Part shown: positions 7,481-14,619 of the stretch, in pieces
Layout: every line of letters begins with the position of its first letter
Position numbering within the stretch: the first letter of the stretch is position 1
NCBI RefSeq assembly: GCF_900143215.1
Contig: NZ_FRDM01000003.1
Span: 62,001 to 126,000 of the forward strand
Length of the DNA: 64,000 nucleotides
DNA from: Geodermatophilus obscurus
GTDB taxonomy: Bacteria > Actinomycetota > Actinomycetes > Mycobacteriales > Geodermatophilaceae
Direction: 5' to 3'
The notes under the pieces: model-generated
What the model was told of the DNA's origin: nothing
The model's database searches: none
What the model saw: the letters and a program-made list of their open reading frames with translations, nothing else
Program-made: the position numbers and the translations under genes

Positions 7481-8203
7481 TCAGCGCAGCGCGAGCTGAC
7501 CCGGCCCGGCCGCCGTCGGCCCGAGCTGCCCGAGCACGTGGTGGCGCCGGCAGAGCACCTGGTAGTGGACGTCGGCGTCCCGTTCGTCGGGTGCCGGCGT
7601 CGGCGCGGTGTCGGCGACCACGACGGTCTCGCCCTCGCGGGCCACCTCCCCGTCGACGACCCGGGCGTTGAGCAGCCCGGGCAGCCCGCACCAGCACAGC
7701 ACCTCGACCTGGATGCGCTGCACGTCGTCGGCGACCTCGAGCAGCCGCTGGGTGCCCGGGAACAGCCGCGTGCGGAAGTCGGTGGTCAGCCCGAAGGCGT
7801 AGACGTCGACGTGCGACTCGTCGACCAGCTCGGCCAGCTGGTCGACCTGACCCGCCGTGAGGAACTGCGCCTCGTCGACGATCAGGTAGTCCACCCGGTC
7901 GCCCGCCGCCCAGGAGGCGCGCACCAGCAGCCGCAGGTCGGTGCCGGCGTCCACCTCGAGCGCCTCGCGGCACAGCCCGACCCGGGAGCTGATCTGCGGC
8001 CGGGCCGAGCGGTCGCCCTGGGTCAGCAGCAGGCCCCGCCGTCCCTGCCGGCTGTGGTTGTGGTCGACCTGCAGGGCCAGCGTGGACTTCCCGCAGTCCA
8101 TCGGCCCGTGGAAGAAGCGGAGGTGCGCCGGCGCGGGATGGCGACGGCGGTCGCCGGCGGCGGGGACGACGGACAGCCGGGACGGCCTCGCCTGCTCGGT
8201 CAC
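7481..8203 (-). CDS. tdk: thymidine kinase
   Basis: A 240-residue type II thymidine kinase, phosphorylating deoxythymidine with ATP in the salvage pathway. The P-loop GPMDCGKST is at residues 33-41 and the Walker B/catalytic segment IVDEAQF at about 108-114, with E111 the likely general base. The C-terminal zinc-ribbon and lasso region contains VEVLCWCGLPG and QVLCRRHH. GTG at 8203 overlaps the stop codon of the upstream MFS gene (GTGA), so the two are translationally coupled. The enzyme carries a 25-residue extra N-terminus relative to short bacterial forms. Confidence 0.9.
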   Translation of the reverse strand: MTEQARPSRLSVVPAAGDRRRHPAPAHLRFFHGPMDCGKSTLALQVDHNHSRQGRRGLLLTQGDRSARPQISSRVGLCREALEVDAGTDLRLLVRASWAAGDRVDYLIVDEAQFLTAGQVDQLAELVDESHVDVYAFGLTTDFRTRLFPGTQRLLEVADDVQRIQVEVLCWCGLPGLLNARVVDGEVAREGETVVVADTAPTPAPDERDADVHYQVLCRRHHVLGQLGPTAAGPGQLALR

Positions 8204-9552
8204 AGCCGCTCCGGTGGGGTGTTGCCCGCCGCGAGGACCGCGCGGCGGATGGGCAGCGTGGCCAGCGCGACGAAGCCGGCCACGAAGAAGACGACGAGGC
8301 TGACGATGGCCAGCCGGTAGGAGCCGGTCAGCTGGTAGGTCAGTCCGAAGGCCAGCGGGCCCAGCCAGCTGGTGCCGCGGTCGCTGATCTCGTAGAAGCC
8401 GTAGTACTCGGCCTCCTTGCCGGCCGGGATGAGCTGGCTGAACAGCGACCGGGACAGCGCCTGGGTGCCGCCCTGCACCAGCCCGATGACGGCGGCCAGC
8501 GCGTAGAACTGGCCGACCGCGCCGGCCTGGAGGAAGTAGGCGGCGACCAGCACGCCGATCCACGCCACCAGCGCGCCCAGCACGACCCGCTTGGCCCCGA
8601 ACCGGGCGGCCAGCCGGCCCAAGCCCAGCGCGCCGGCGATGGCCACCACCTGGACCATCAGGATCGCGCCGGTCAGCACCGACTGCTCCAGGCCCAGTTC
8701 CTCGGTGGCGTAGGTGGCCGACAGCGAGATGACGGTCTGCACGCCGTCGTTGAACAGCAGGTACGCGCCGAGGAACCACAGCGTCAGCGGAAAGGCCCGC
8801 ATCTCGCGCATCGTCGTGGCGAGCTGGCGGAAGCCGCTGCGCGGCCGGCCGGCGACCTCCCGCACCGGCCGGTTGCGCAGCCGGGAGACGCTGAAGACGG
8901 TGAACGCGCCCCACCACAGGCCTGCCGTGGCCAGGCAGATCCGCACCGCCTCGCCGGTGGTCAGCCCCAGGGACGGCGCCCCGAGCACCAGCCCCAGGTG
9001 GACGGCGAGCAGCAGCGCACCGCCGACGTAGCCGAACGCCCAGCCGCGGCTGGAGACGGCGTCGCGCTCGTCGGGGCCGGCCAGGTCCGGCAGCCACGAG
9101 TAGTAGACGACGGTGGCCGCGCCGAAGCTGATGTTGGCCAGGATGAACAACAGCGCGCCGAGCAGGTAGCGGCCGTCGGCGACGAAGTACAGGGCCGTGG
9201 TGGCCAGGGCGCCGAGCGCCGCGAAGCCGGCCAGCATCTCCCGCTTCCGCCCGGTGCGGTCGGCCACGGCGCCGGTCAGCGGCAGCACGAGGACCTGCAC
9301 GAGCACCGAGGCCGACAGCACGTAGGAGAACCAGCTGCCCGGCGGGATGGACAGCCCGAGGAAGCCCAGCCGGCCGTCGGGCCCGGCCGCCTCCTCGGCG
9401 ACCGACGTCAGGTACGGCCCGAGGAACACCGTGGTGACGCTGGTGTTGAACACCGACATCGCCCAGTCGTAGGAGTACCAGCCGAAACGCTCGCGGCGCA
9501 GCGCGGGGTCGGCGGGGGGACTGGTCGGCCCGGTGGTGGCGGCGGTCGTCAC
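8200..9552 (-). CDS. MFS transporter, UMF1 / Atg22-like
   Basis: A 450-residue permease with about twelve membrane helices. The opening FGWYSYDWAMSVFNTSVTT is the hallmark of the UMF1 (Atg22-like vacuole effluxer) group of the major facilitator superfamily. The cytoplasmic loop motif GAVADRTGRKRE between helices 2 and 3 is clear, and a loop LPDLAGPDERDAVSSRGW is also typical. The substrate is unknown; fungal relatives export amino acids from vacuoles. It is read first in a two-gene unit and overlaps the thymidine kinase start by four bases, though no functional link between the two is obvious. Confidence 0.87.
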   Translation of the reverse strand: MTTAATTGPTSPPADPALRRERFGWYSYDWAMSVFNTSVTTVFLGPYLTSVAEEAAGPDGRLGFLGLSIPPGSWFSYVLSASVLVQVLVLPLTGAVADRTGRKREMLAGFAALGALATTALYFVADGRYLLGALLFILANISFGAATVVYYSWLPDLAGPDERDAVSSRGWAFGYVGGALLLAVHLGLVLGAPSLGLTTGEAVRICLATAGLWWGAFTVFSVSRLRNRPVREVAGRPRSGFRQLATTMREMRAFPLTLWFLGAYLLFNDGVQTVISLSATYATEELGLEQSVLTGAILMVQVVAIAGALGLGRLAARFGAKRVVLGALVAWIGVLVAAYFLQAGAVGQFYALAAVIGLVQGGTQALSRSLFSQLIPAGKEAEYYGFYEISDRGTSWLGPLAFGLTYQLTGSYRLAIVSLVVFFVAGFVALATLPIRRAVLAAGNTPPERL

Positions 9553-9646
9553 GGCCGCAGGGTGTCAGCCGGGGTGGGGGTCGTCCAGCAGGCGCTGGTC
9601 GTGCCGGATGTCGTCGGGGTGGCGCCGCCGGGGGAGGCTGCGGCGT

Positions 9647-10423
9647 TCACCGCGGGACCCACTGGCCACGCCGCTCGAGGAGGTCGCGCAGCATCGCCGG
9701 CCGGTCGGTCATCACGCCGTCCACACCGAGGTCGAGGACCGCCTCCGCCTCGGCCTCGGTGTCCACCGTCCAGACGTGCACCTGCAGCCCCCGGGCGTGC
9801 GCGGCGGCGATGAAGCGCTCGTCGACCAGCGCCCGGCCGCCCAGCTGGAGGGGCACCTGCGCGCAGCCGGCCGGGATGCGCACCAGGGCGGCGGCCCGGG
9901 GGGAGTAGGAGGACAACCGCAGCGCCGCGACACCGCGCGGGCCGAGCGAGGTGCACACTGCGGGCCCGAACACGCGGCGGGCCGCGGCGACCCGGGCGTC
10001 GGAGAAGGAGCCCAGGCAGATGCGGTCCTCGGCTCCCAGCCGCCGGACGGCCCGGGCCAGTGGACCCACCACACCGGGCGCCTTGATGTCGAGGTTGACG
10101 CGGACGTCGGGCCAGGCGCCGAGCAGGTCCTCGAGCCGGAGGACGGGTTCGCGCCCGCCGATGTTGGCGGCGGCCAGCTCCGACCACGGCAGCTGGTCGA
10201 CCCGGCCGGTGCGGTCGGTGACGCGGTCGAGGGTCGGGTCGTGGAAGACGATCGGCACGCCGTCGGCGCTGACCCGGACGTCGGTCTCCAGGTAGCGGTA
10301 CCCCATGGCGACGCATGCCTCGAAGGCCGGCATGGTGTTCTCCAGGTGCTCGATCGCCCCACCCCGGTGGGCCATCGCGATGGGCGTCGGCCCGTCGAGG
10401 AACGCGTACCGGACCGGGCCCAC
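9647..10423 (-). CDS. glycerophosphodiester phosphodiesterase
   Basis: A 258-residue GDPD-family protein hydrolysing glycerophosphodiesters to glycerol 3-phosphate and an alcohol. The TIM-barrel signature residues are present: H19-R20 in AMAHRGG, ENT at 28-30, metal-binding E46 and D48 in LETDVRVSADG, and H61-D62 in VFHDPTLDR. The barrel closes with VHVWTVDTEAEAEAVLDLGVDG, split here as VHVWTVDTE and LDLGVDG. No signal peptide is seen, so a cytosolic enzyme. It is transcribed toward the MFS gene with a 94-bp gap. Confidence 0.9.
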   Translation of the reverse strand: MGPVRYAFLDGPTPIAMAHRGGAIEHLENTMPAFEACVAMGYRYLETDVRVSADGVPIVFHDPTLDRVTDRTGRVDQLPWSELAAANIGGREPVLRLEDLLGAWPDVRVNLDIKAPGVVGPLARAVRRLGAEDRICLGSFSDARVAAARRVFGPAVCTSLGPRGVAALRLSSYSPRAAALVRIPAGCAQVPLQLGGRALVDERFIAAAHARGLQVHVWTVDTEAEAEAVLDLGVDGVMTDRPAMLRDLLERRGQWVPR

Positions 10424-10576
10424 GCCGACACGCTAACGCCGCTGGTCCCCGCGCCGGCCGGGGTCTCGTCCGACCCGTCGCGCCGGACCGGTCCGTCCCG
10501 CCCGTGGCGGCCGGTCGACGGGGTGGGTCCGGCGTGTTCTGCGGTTCTGTCGGTACCGACGTCTACGGTGCGCAGC

Positions 10577-10999
10577 GTGGCACAGCGAGACACGATCCGG
10601 ACGATCCCCGAGGAGGCGACGACCGAGACCGGGCGGCCCAGCCCGCGCAGGGGGAGCGGCAACGAGCGCCGCTGCGGCTGGTGCCGCCGCGTGCTCCCCC
10701 AGCAGGGGTCGGTCGGCCGGCCGCGTCAGTACTGCGGGCAGGCCTGCCGGCAGCGGGCCTACGAGCAACGCTCGGCGACGGCGAAGGCCGGCCTGTCCGG
10801 TGACGTCGTGCTGGTCACCCGCGCGGAACTCGACGGCCTGCAGGACCGGCTGTACCAGCTGCGCTGCGCCATCGAGGACGTCGAGACCCTCCTCGGCGAA
10901 CGGCACACCAAGGCCGAGCTGGAACGCTCCCTGCAGGACCTGGTGCGGTCGACCGGCCGGCTCGACAGGCTCTGGGTCTCCGAGCGCGCCGCCGGCTGA
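10577..10999 (+). CDS. small zinc-ribbon-like protein of unknown function
   Basis: A 140-residue protein not assigned to a named family. It has a putative zinc module with C33-x2-C36 (RRCGWCRR) and C53-x3-C57 (QYCGQACRQRAYEQR), followed by a predicted amphipathic helical region from residue 85 to 135 that may form a coiled coil. CxxC plus CxxxCRQRAY proteins are widespread in Actinobacteria and resemble DNA- or RNA-binding zinc fingers. GTG at 10577 is chosen, though GTG at 10568 is in frame. It is divergent from the GDPD gene, with the shared promoter in 10424-10576. Confidence 0.65.
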   Translation: MAQRDTIRTIPEEATTETGRPSPRRGSGNERRCGWCRRVLPQQGSVGRPRQYCGQACRQRAYEQRSATAKAGLSGDVVLVTRAELDGLQDRLYQLRCAIEDVETLLGERHTKAELERSLQDLVRSTGRLDRLWVSERAAG

Positions 11000-11017
11000 C
11001 CGCACCCGCTGCAGGCG

Positions 11018-11263
11018 TCAGCCGTCGTCGGAGTCGTCGTTGCCGCCGCCCTGCTCGACGCCGTCCTCCGGGTCGGACAGGTCGGGCACGTTGTCCTGCG
11101 ACGGGTCGGACTCGTCGTCGGTCTCGACGTTCGGCGGGACGTTCTCGTCGGTGCTGCCGTCGTTCTGGTCCTGCCCGGCTGCCTGACAGGCGGTCATCGT
11201 CGCGCCGCCTCCGAAGAGCGCCAGGGCGGTCACGAGGGCGGCGATCGGGCGTCGGAGTTGCAT
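11018..11263 (-). CDS. small acidic lipoprotein, function unknown
   Basis: An 81-residue precursor with a basic n-region (MQLRRP), a hydrophobic stretch and a lipobox ending at C26 (TMTAC). The mature part is only about 55 residues and is almost entirely low complexity, rich in Asp, Glu, Gln, Asn and Gly with DNVPDLSDPEDGVEQGG. Such tails are usually disordered linkers or surface decoration. No known domain. Lnt encoded at 3751-5361 would acylate the Cys. Confidence 0.65.
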   Translation of the reverse strand: MQLRRPIAALVTALALFGGGATMTACQAAGQDQNDGSTDENVPPNVETDDESDPSQDNVPDLSDPEDGVEQGGGNDDSDDG

Positions 11264-11325
11264 GTCTCGACCCTAGGCAGCGCCCGTGCCGCGCGCCCGT
11301 CGAGCCGCTCACCCATCCGTCATAA

Positions 11326-11338
11326 CGTCACAGTGACG
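11326..11338. promoter_or_regulatory. 13-bp inverted repeat upstream of the lipoprotein gene
   Basis: CGTCACAGTGACG is a perfect inverted repeat with a one-base centre, 63 bp upstream of the lipoprotein start codon. It has the form of an operator for a dimeric regulator; the regulator is unknown. Confidence 0.45.
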
Positions 11339-11353
11339 GAACGGCGTATAGGT

Positions 11354-11380
11354 GGGAGGGGGAGGGGAGGGAGAGGAGGG
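11354..11380 (+). repeat. 27-nt all-purine tract with two KOPS-like octamers pointing at dif
   Basis: The tract is G-rich with single A residues. It contains GGGNAGGG, the E. coli FtsK-orienting sequence, at 11359-11366 and 11364-11371, on the strand that points toward dif 920 bp to the right. It could equally form a G-quadruplex. Confidence 0.5.
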
Positions 11381-11608
11381 TGACCTCGTAGGAAGAGGGG
11401 TGGCGGGACGGCGTCGGGCGTGGTCGAACCGTCCAACACGTGCGAGTCGGCCAGGCGCCACGCCTCCTGCGTTGCAGCCGAGCTCGTCAGTCGCCGGCAG
11501 GTCGCACGTCACACGAGACTGTCATGAGCTCTCGATAGCTTCGCGAGGGCAATCCTCCGACAACGGTGACGACCGCTGTGGAGGTGTAGGCGACAGGATG
11601 GAGTGGTT

Positions 11609-12304
11609 ATGGGTGCGGATGCACGGGATGCGGCGAATATGCAACAAGTCGCGCAGCCCGCCGGCGCGCATCGAAACCCCGTTCCTATTGAGCACACTTG
11701 CGACAGATCCGACATCAGTCGCTGTGCATGTAGCAGGGCCCGGCAGCGCGAACGCCGTCGGGAACGGGCACGGGACCGCGCTTCAGCGGCACGTCAGGTT
11801 CGCGAGGAACGGCAAGCCGCGCAGTGGGTGAAGGAACCGGTGCCACGACCACGCAAGGTCCTCATGGATCCACTCGTTCACACGTGTGACGAAACGGACC
11901 GGAAACGATGCGAATGCTATCGCACGTGGATGCGCGAGTATCAGCGGAGGCGTCGAGCGGGCACGGGGCGCACAGTTGACGTCAATCGTCGCGCCAATCT
12001 CTGGCGGCTCTACCAAGTGACGCCGGAGCAGATCGAGGCCATGCGAGTCGCTCAGGGAAACCGATGTGCGATCTGCGGACGCCACGAGGACGAGATCGCT
12101 CAGGATGTGGGCGGCCGGCCCCGCCTGGACGGCACCCGGGCCGCCAAACGTGGCCTGGTCGTCGACCACTGCCACAGGGACGGGCATGTCCGCGCGCTGC
12201 TCTGCGCTGGCTGCAACGCCGGCCTGGGTCACTTCGGCGATGACGCCGCACGGCTCCGGGCTGCGGCCGATTGGCTCGATGGACTCCCCGACGTTGTCCG
12301 ATAA
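11609..12304 (+). CDS. recombination endonuclease VII family protein (phage-type HNH nuclease)
   Basis: A 231-residue protein whose C-terminal 110 residues match the endonuclease VII family: NRCAICGRHED, then VVDHCHRDGHVRALLC and CNAGLGHFGDD. The paired Cys bind zinc and DHCH carries the catalytic His of the His-Me finger; T4 endonuclease VII resolves branched DNA. The N-terminal half has two copies of a Cys-rich module, HTCDRSDISRCAC and HTCDETDRKRCEC, each followed by a very basic helix. ATG at 11609 has GGAG at 11600-11603. Base composition is lower in G+C and codon use less biased than in neighbours, indicating horizontal origin. The TAA stop lies inside the dif site. Confidence 0.8.
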   Translation: MGADARDAANMQQVAQPAGAHRNPVPIEHTCDRSDISRCACSRARQRERRRERARDRASAARQVREERQAAQWVKEPVPRPRKVLMDPLVHTCDETDRKRCECYRTWMREYQRRRRAGTGRTVDVNRRANLWRLYQVTPEQIEAMRVAQGNRCAICGRHEDEIAQDVGGRPRLDGTRAAKRGLVVDHCHRDGHVRALLCAGCNAGLGHFGDDAARLRAAADWLDGLPDVVR

Positions 12305-12321
12305 TGCACATTATGTTAACT
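12294..12321 (+). other. dif: dif: XerC/XerD recombination site of the chromosome terminus
   Basis: 28 bp read as XerC arm TTGTCCGATAA (12294-12304), central TGCACA (12305-12310) and XerD arm TTATGTTAACT (12311-12321). The XerD arm differs at one base from the E. coli dif arm TTATGTTAAAT, and the inner palindrome ATAATG-CA-CATTAT has the standard geometry. The AT-rich block stands out against 75 % G+C surroundings. Gene order on both sides is that of the mycobacterial terminus and gene direction is mostly toward the site on its right. XerC and XerD would resolve chromosome dimers here under FtsK control. It overlaps the last codons and stop of the endonuclease VII gene. Confidence 0.85.
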
Positions 12322-12352
12322 TGCCCGCCGCAACCCTCCTCGTCGGACCTGA

Positions 12353-12727
12353 CTACGACAGCGTCAGCACGTCGTAGTCGGCGAAGCGCCGGTCCGCCGT
12401 AACGAGGACGAACCGCCGGCGGGCGGCCTGGGCGATGAGCATGCGGTCGAACGGGTCGGCGTGGTGTCGCGGTAGTGCGCCAGCTGCCACGCCGTCCTCC
12501 ACGGTGACCGACAGCTCACCGAAGCCCTGGCGTCCGAGCTCCCCGGTGAGGTCTCCAGGGATCGTCAGCTTGCCCAGCCCCGCCTTGATCGCCATCTCCC
12601 ACGCCGACGCTGCCGACACCACGACCGGCCTCGCGGGGTCGGCGATGGCCTCGCGCATCGTCGGCGTCAACCGGTCGTCCTCGGCCAACCACCACAGCAC
12701 CACGTGCGTGTCCAACAGCAGCGTCAC
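12353..12727 (-). CDS. vapC: PIN-domain ribonuclease toxin VapC
   Basis: A 124-residue type II toxin. The four acidic residues of the PIN active site are visible: D6 in LLLDTH, E44 in SAWEMAIK, D94 in DPFDRMLIA and D112 in VTADRRF, which bind the magnesium ions used to cut RNA. It is the sublineage commonly paired with Phd/YefM antitoxins. Its start overlaps the antitoxin stop by four bases (ATGA), giving translational coupling. The module lies 30 bp from dif, a position where accessory cassettes are often found. Confidence 0.9.
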   Translation of the reverse strand: MTLLLDTHVVLWWLAEDDRLTPTMREAIADPARPVVVSAASAWEMAIKAGLGKLTIPGDLTGELGRQGFGELSVTVEDGVAAGALPRHHADPFDRMLIAQAARRRFVLVTADRRFADYDVLTLS

Positions 12728-12963
12728 GGGCCGGTGTCGCCGTGGAAGGCGGCGATCAGATGCTCGGGCGTCTCGTCGAAGTCGTCAGCGATCACGACCT
12801 GCCCCCGCCACGCCCCTGGCGTCCGCGGCTGGGTCCGCATCGTGGCCGGCACCAGCCGGGCGATCGGCTTGCCGGCCCGAGCGATGACTACATCCTCCCC
12901 CGCCTCGACGGCCTCGAGGAGCCGTGAGAGGTGGGTCTTCGCCTCGTGGACGTTGACGGTCAT
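12724..12963 (-). CDS. Phd/YefM family antitoxin
   Basis: A 79-residue antitoxin that neutralises the adjacent VapC and represses the operon. The N-terminal DNA-binding part has VNVHEAKTHLSRLLEAVE and DVVIARAGKPIARLVP, diagnostic of Phd/YefM; the C-terminal tail after residue 50 would wrap the toxin. ATG at 12963 is used; a GTG at 12969 is in frame. Two 9-bp near-palindromes 20-40 bp upstream are likely its operator. Confidence 0.88.
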   Translation of the reverse strand: MTVNVHEAKTHLSRLLEAVEAGEDVVIARAGKPIARLVPATMRTQPRTPGAWRGQVVIADDFDETPEHLIAAFHGDTGP

Positions 12964-12982
12964 GGACACGAACCCAGAGTAT

Positions 12983-13001
12983 GACTAAGTCCGACTAAGT
13001 C
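12983..13001. promoter_or_regulatory. repeated operator of the Phd/VapC operon
   Basis: GACTAAGTC occurs at 12983-12991 and 12993-13001, a 10-bp period, that is one helical turn. Each copy is palindromic except for the central base. Position just upstream of the antitoxin start fits autoregulation by the antitoxin-toxin complex. Confidence 0.6.
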
Positions 13002-13156
13002 AACCGAAAGCCGCTCGGTCACCCCGTTCCGTCACGTGACATTGCCCCGCTCGAGCGGGCGCCGAGGAGCGCGGCACGTGCGGCGGGTTGGGAGCCGTCG
13101 ATGAGTCCGCCGGCGCCGGAGGGTCCACCCGTCGACATCTCACCGAGAGGAATCCC

Positions 13157-13519
13157 GTGCCCAGCAACGTCATCCCGATGATCATCACTCACGACCTCGA
13201 GCGCCTGGCGCGCTTTTACGCAGGCGTCGCGGGCGCCAGGGAAACCAGCCGCACACCTGACACCGGGCCGACCTTCTACCTCGGCCTCCAGATCGGCAGC
13301 TCCGAGTTGGGCATCGTCGCCGACAACGGTGTCGAGGGCGCTCCGGCCGGGCGCGTGCTGCTGAGCATCGAGGTGCCTGACGTCGACGCCGCCCTGTCCC
13401 GGGTCGAGTCGCTCGGTGGTCAGGCGCCGGCTCCTGCCAACGACATGCCGTGGGGCCAACGCGTCGCCCACGTGAAGGACCCGGACGGCAACGCCGTGAA
13501 CCTGACGACGTCCACCTGA
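13157..13519 (+). CDS. VOC (glyoxalase/bleomycin resistance) family protein
   Basis: A 120-residue single vicinal-oxygen-chelate domain. It opens with IPMIITHDLERLARFY, the usual first beta-alpha unit, and ends with HVKDPDGNAVNL, which carries the family's conserved metal-ligand region. Members include glyoxalases, dioxygenases and antibiotic-binding proteins; no specific activity can be assigned. GTG at 13157 is preceded by GAGAGGA. No operon partners on the same strand within 250 bp. Confidence 0.85.
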   Translation: MPSNVIPMIITHDLERLARFYAGVAGARETSRTPDTGPTFYLGLQIGSSELGIVADNGVEGAPAGRVLLSIEVPDVDAALSRVESLGGQAPAPANDMPWGQRVAHVKDPDGNAVNLTTST

Positions 13520-13636
13520 GGCGCCACGACTTCTCGTCTCGCCCGCCACGCACCAGGCGCCCGCTCCCCCGATGCCAGGGGTTTCGTTGTGGTGTTGTTG
13601 ATGGGGCTTTGGATCTCCGTGATGAGGTGATTACTT

Positions 13637-13650
13637 GTTGGGGATAACGG
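13637..13650 (+). repeat. dispersed 14-mer, copy 1
   Basis: GTTGGGGATAACGG, 118 bp past the VOC gene. One of four exact copies in the window; GTT and AAC form a short inverted repeat around GGGGAT. Confidence 0.9.
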
Positions 13651-13779
13651 AGTCGGGATCGACATCCAACGGCATCCGGTCGACCGCGGTGCCACCTCTT
13701 CCACATCGGCGACCGCTGCGTCGCTCGGAACCGTGTCGAGCGAGCGGCGTTCACAGCCGGGTGCGGTTGACTCCGCGCC

Positions 13780-14484
13780 GTGGACGTCGTCGGGGAGCTC
13801 TGGGACCGCGTCACCACTCCCCTGCCTCAGCTGCCGACGACGGTCCTGGCGGGCGCTCTCCTGGCGGCCGCCGTCGTCGTCCTCTCCCCCGCCCTGTGGC
13901 GGCCGGCCCGGACCGTCGTGACCATCGCCCACGAGGGCGCGCACGGGCTGGTGGCCCTGGCCGCCGGTCGCCGGCTGGCGGGCATCCGGCTGCACTCGGA
14001 CACCTCGGGGCTGACCGTGTCGGCGGGGCGGCCGAGCGGGCTCGGGATGGTGCTCACCTGCGCGGCGGGCTACACCGGCCCGGCGCTGTTCGGGCTGGGC
14101 GCGGCGGCCCTGCTGGCCGCCGGCCACGCCGTCGGGCTGCTGTGGGCGCTGCTGGGCCTGCTGGCGCTGCTGCTGGTGCAGATCCGCAACTGGTACGGGC
14201 TGTGGGCGGTGCTGGCCACCGGCGCCGTCGTCCTGGCCGTGACCGGGTGGCTGCCGGCGGCCGGGCAGGCCGCGTTCGCGGCCGCCGGCACGTGGTTCCT
14301 GCTGCTGGCCGCGCCGAAGACGGTGCTCGAGCTGCAGCGGGCCCGCCGCCGCCGGTCGGCGCCGGACTCCGACGCCGACCAGCTGGCCCGCCTCACCCGC
14401 CTGCCGGCACTGCTGTGGGTCGGCATCTTCCTGTTGGTCGACGTCGGCGCACTGCTCCTCGGCGGCTGGTGGCTGCTGGGCTGA
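13780..14484 (+). CDS. M50B family membrane metallopeptidase
   Basis: A 234-residue membrane protein with about six helices. The zinc-binding motif HEGAH is at residues 51-55 within the second helix (TIAHEGAHGLVALAAG), as in the peptidase M50B group of site-2-protease relatives that cleave or process proteins inside the membrane. A second conserved patch is IRNWYGLW in the fourth helix, where the third metal ligand is expected. Substrates are unknown. Faces the GH65 gene; the intergenic space holds two terminator-like hairpins. Confidence 0.82.
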   Translation: MDVVGELWDRVTTPLPQLPTTVLAGALLAAAVVVLSPALWRPARTVVTIAHEGAHGLVALAAGRRLAGIRLHSDTSGLTVSAGRPSGLGMVLTCAAGYTGPALFGLGAAALLAAGHAVGLLWALLGLLALLLVQIRNWYGLWAVLATGAVVLAVTGWLPAAGQAAFAAAGTWFLLLAAPKTVLELQRARRRRSAPDSDADQLARLTRLPALLWVGIFLLVDVGALLLGGWWLLG

Positions 14485-14571
14485 CTCTCCTCGTTCTCCC
14501 GCAAGGCCGCGGCCGCCCTCCGGGGCCCGCTGGCCCGAGCCCGGATCCCGCCCTGAGCTGCGGAGGGTGGG

Positions 14572-14617
14572 GAGGACGGGGTCCTCTCACGAGGCGTGCG
14601 GAGGGAGGGTGGTCCTT
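14572..14617 (-). terminator. two recurring GC-rich hairpin elements between M50 and GH65 genes
   Basis: GAGGAC-GGG-GTCCTC at 14572-14586 is a 6-bp stem with a 3-nt loop. It is followed by a second related unit with GGAGGGAGGGTGGTCCTTC ending at the GH65 stop codon. On the minus strand they lie just downstream of GH65. Similar hairpins are at 17873-17885 and 63949-63963. Confidence 0.65.
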
Positions 14618-14619
14618 CT

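Larger units (their letters stand above)
11264..11608. other. 345-bp gene-free stretch before the endonuclease VII gene
   Basis: Contains an inverted repeat (CGTCAC-A-GTGACG at 11326-11338) near the lipoprotein promoter and an all-purine run at 11354-11380. G+C content falls from about 11500 onward. No supported gene. Confidence 0.6.

Noticed and set aside
11326-11338. Left-hand dif-like site (CATAACGTCA)
   Set aside because: Shares only a few bases with a Xer arm and is a simple CGTCAC/GTGACG inverted repeat.
12983-13001. Possible second Xer half-site (GTCCGA followed by CTAAGTCAAC) that would delimit an element integrated at dif
   Set aside because: Only scattered identity to the dif arms and no central region; the direct GACTAAGTC repeat is better explained as the antitoxin operator.
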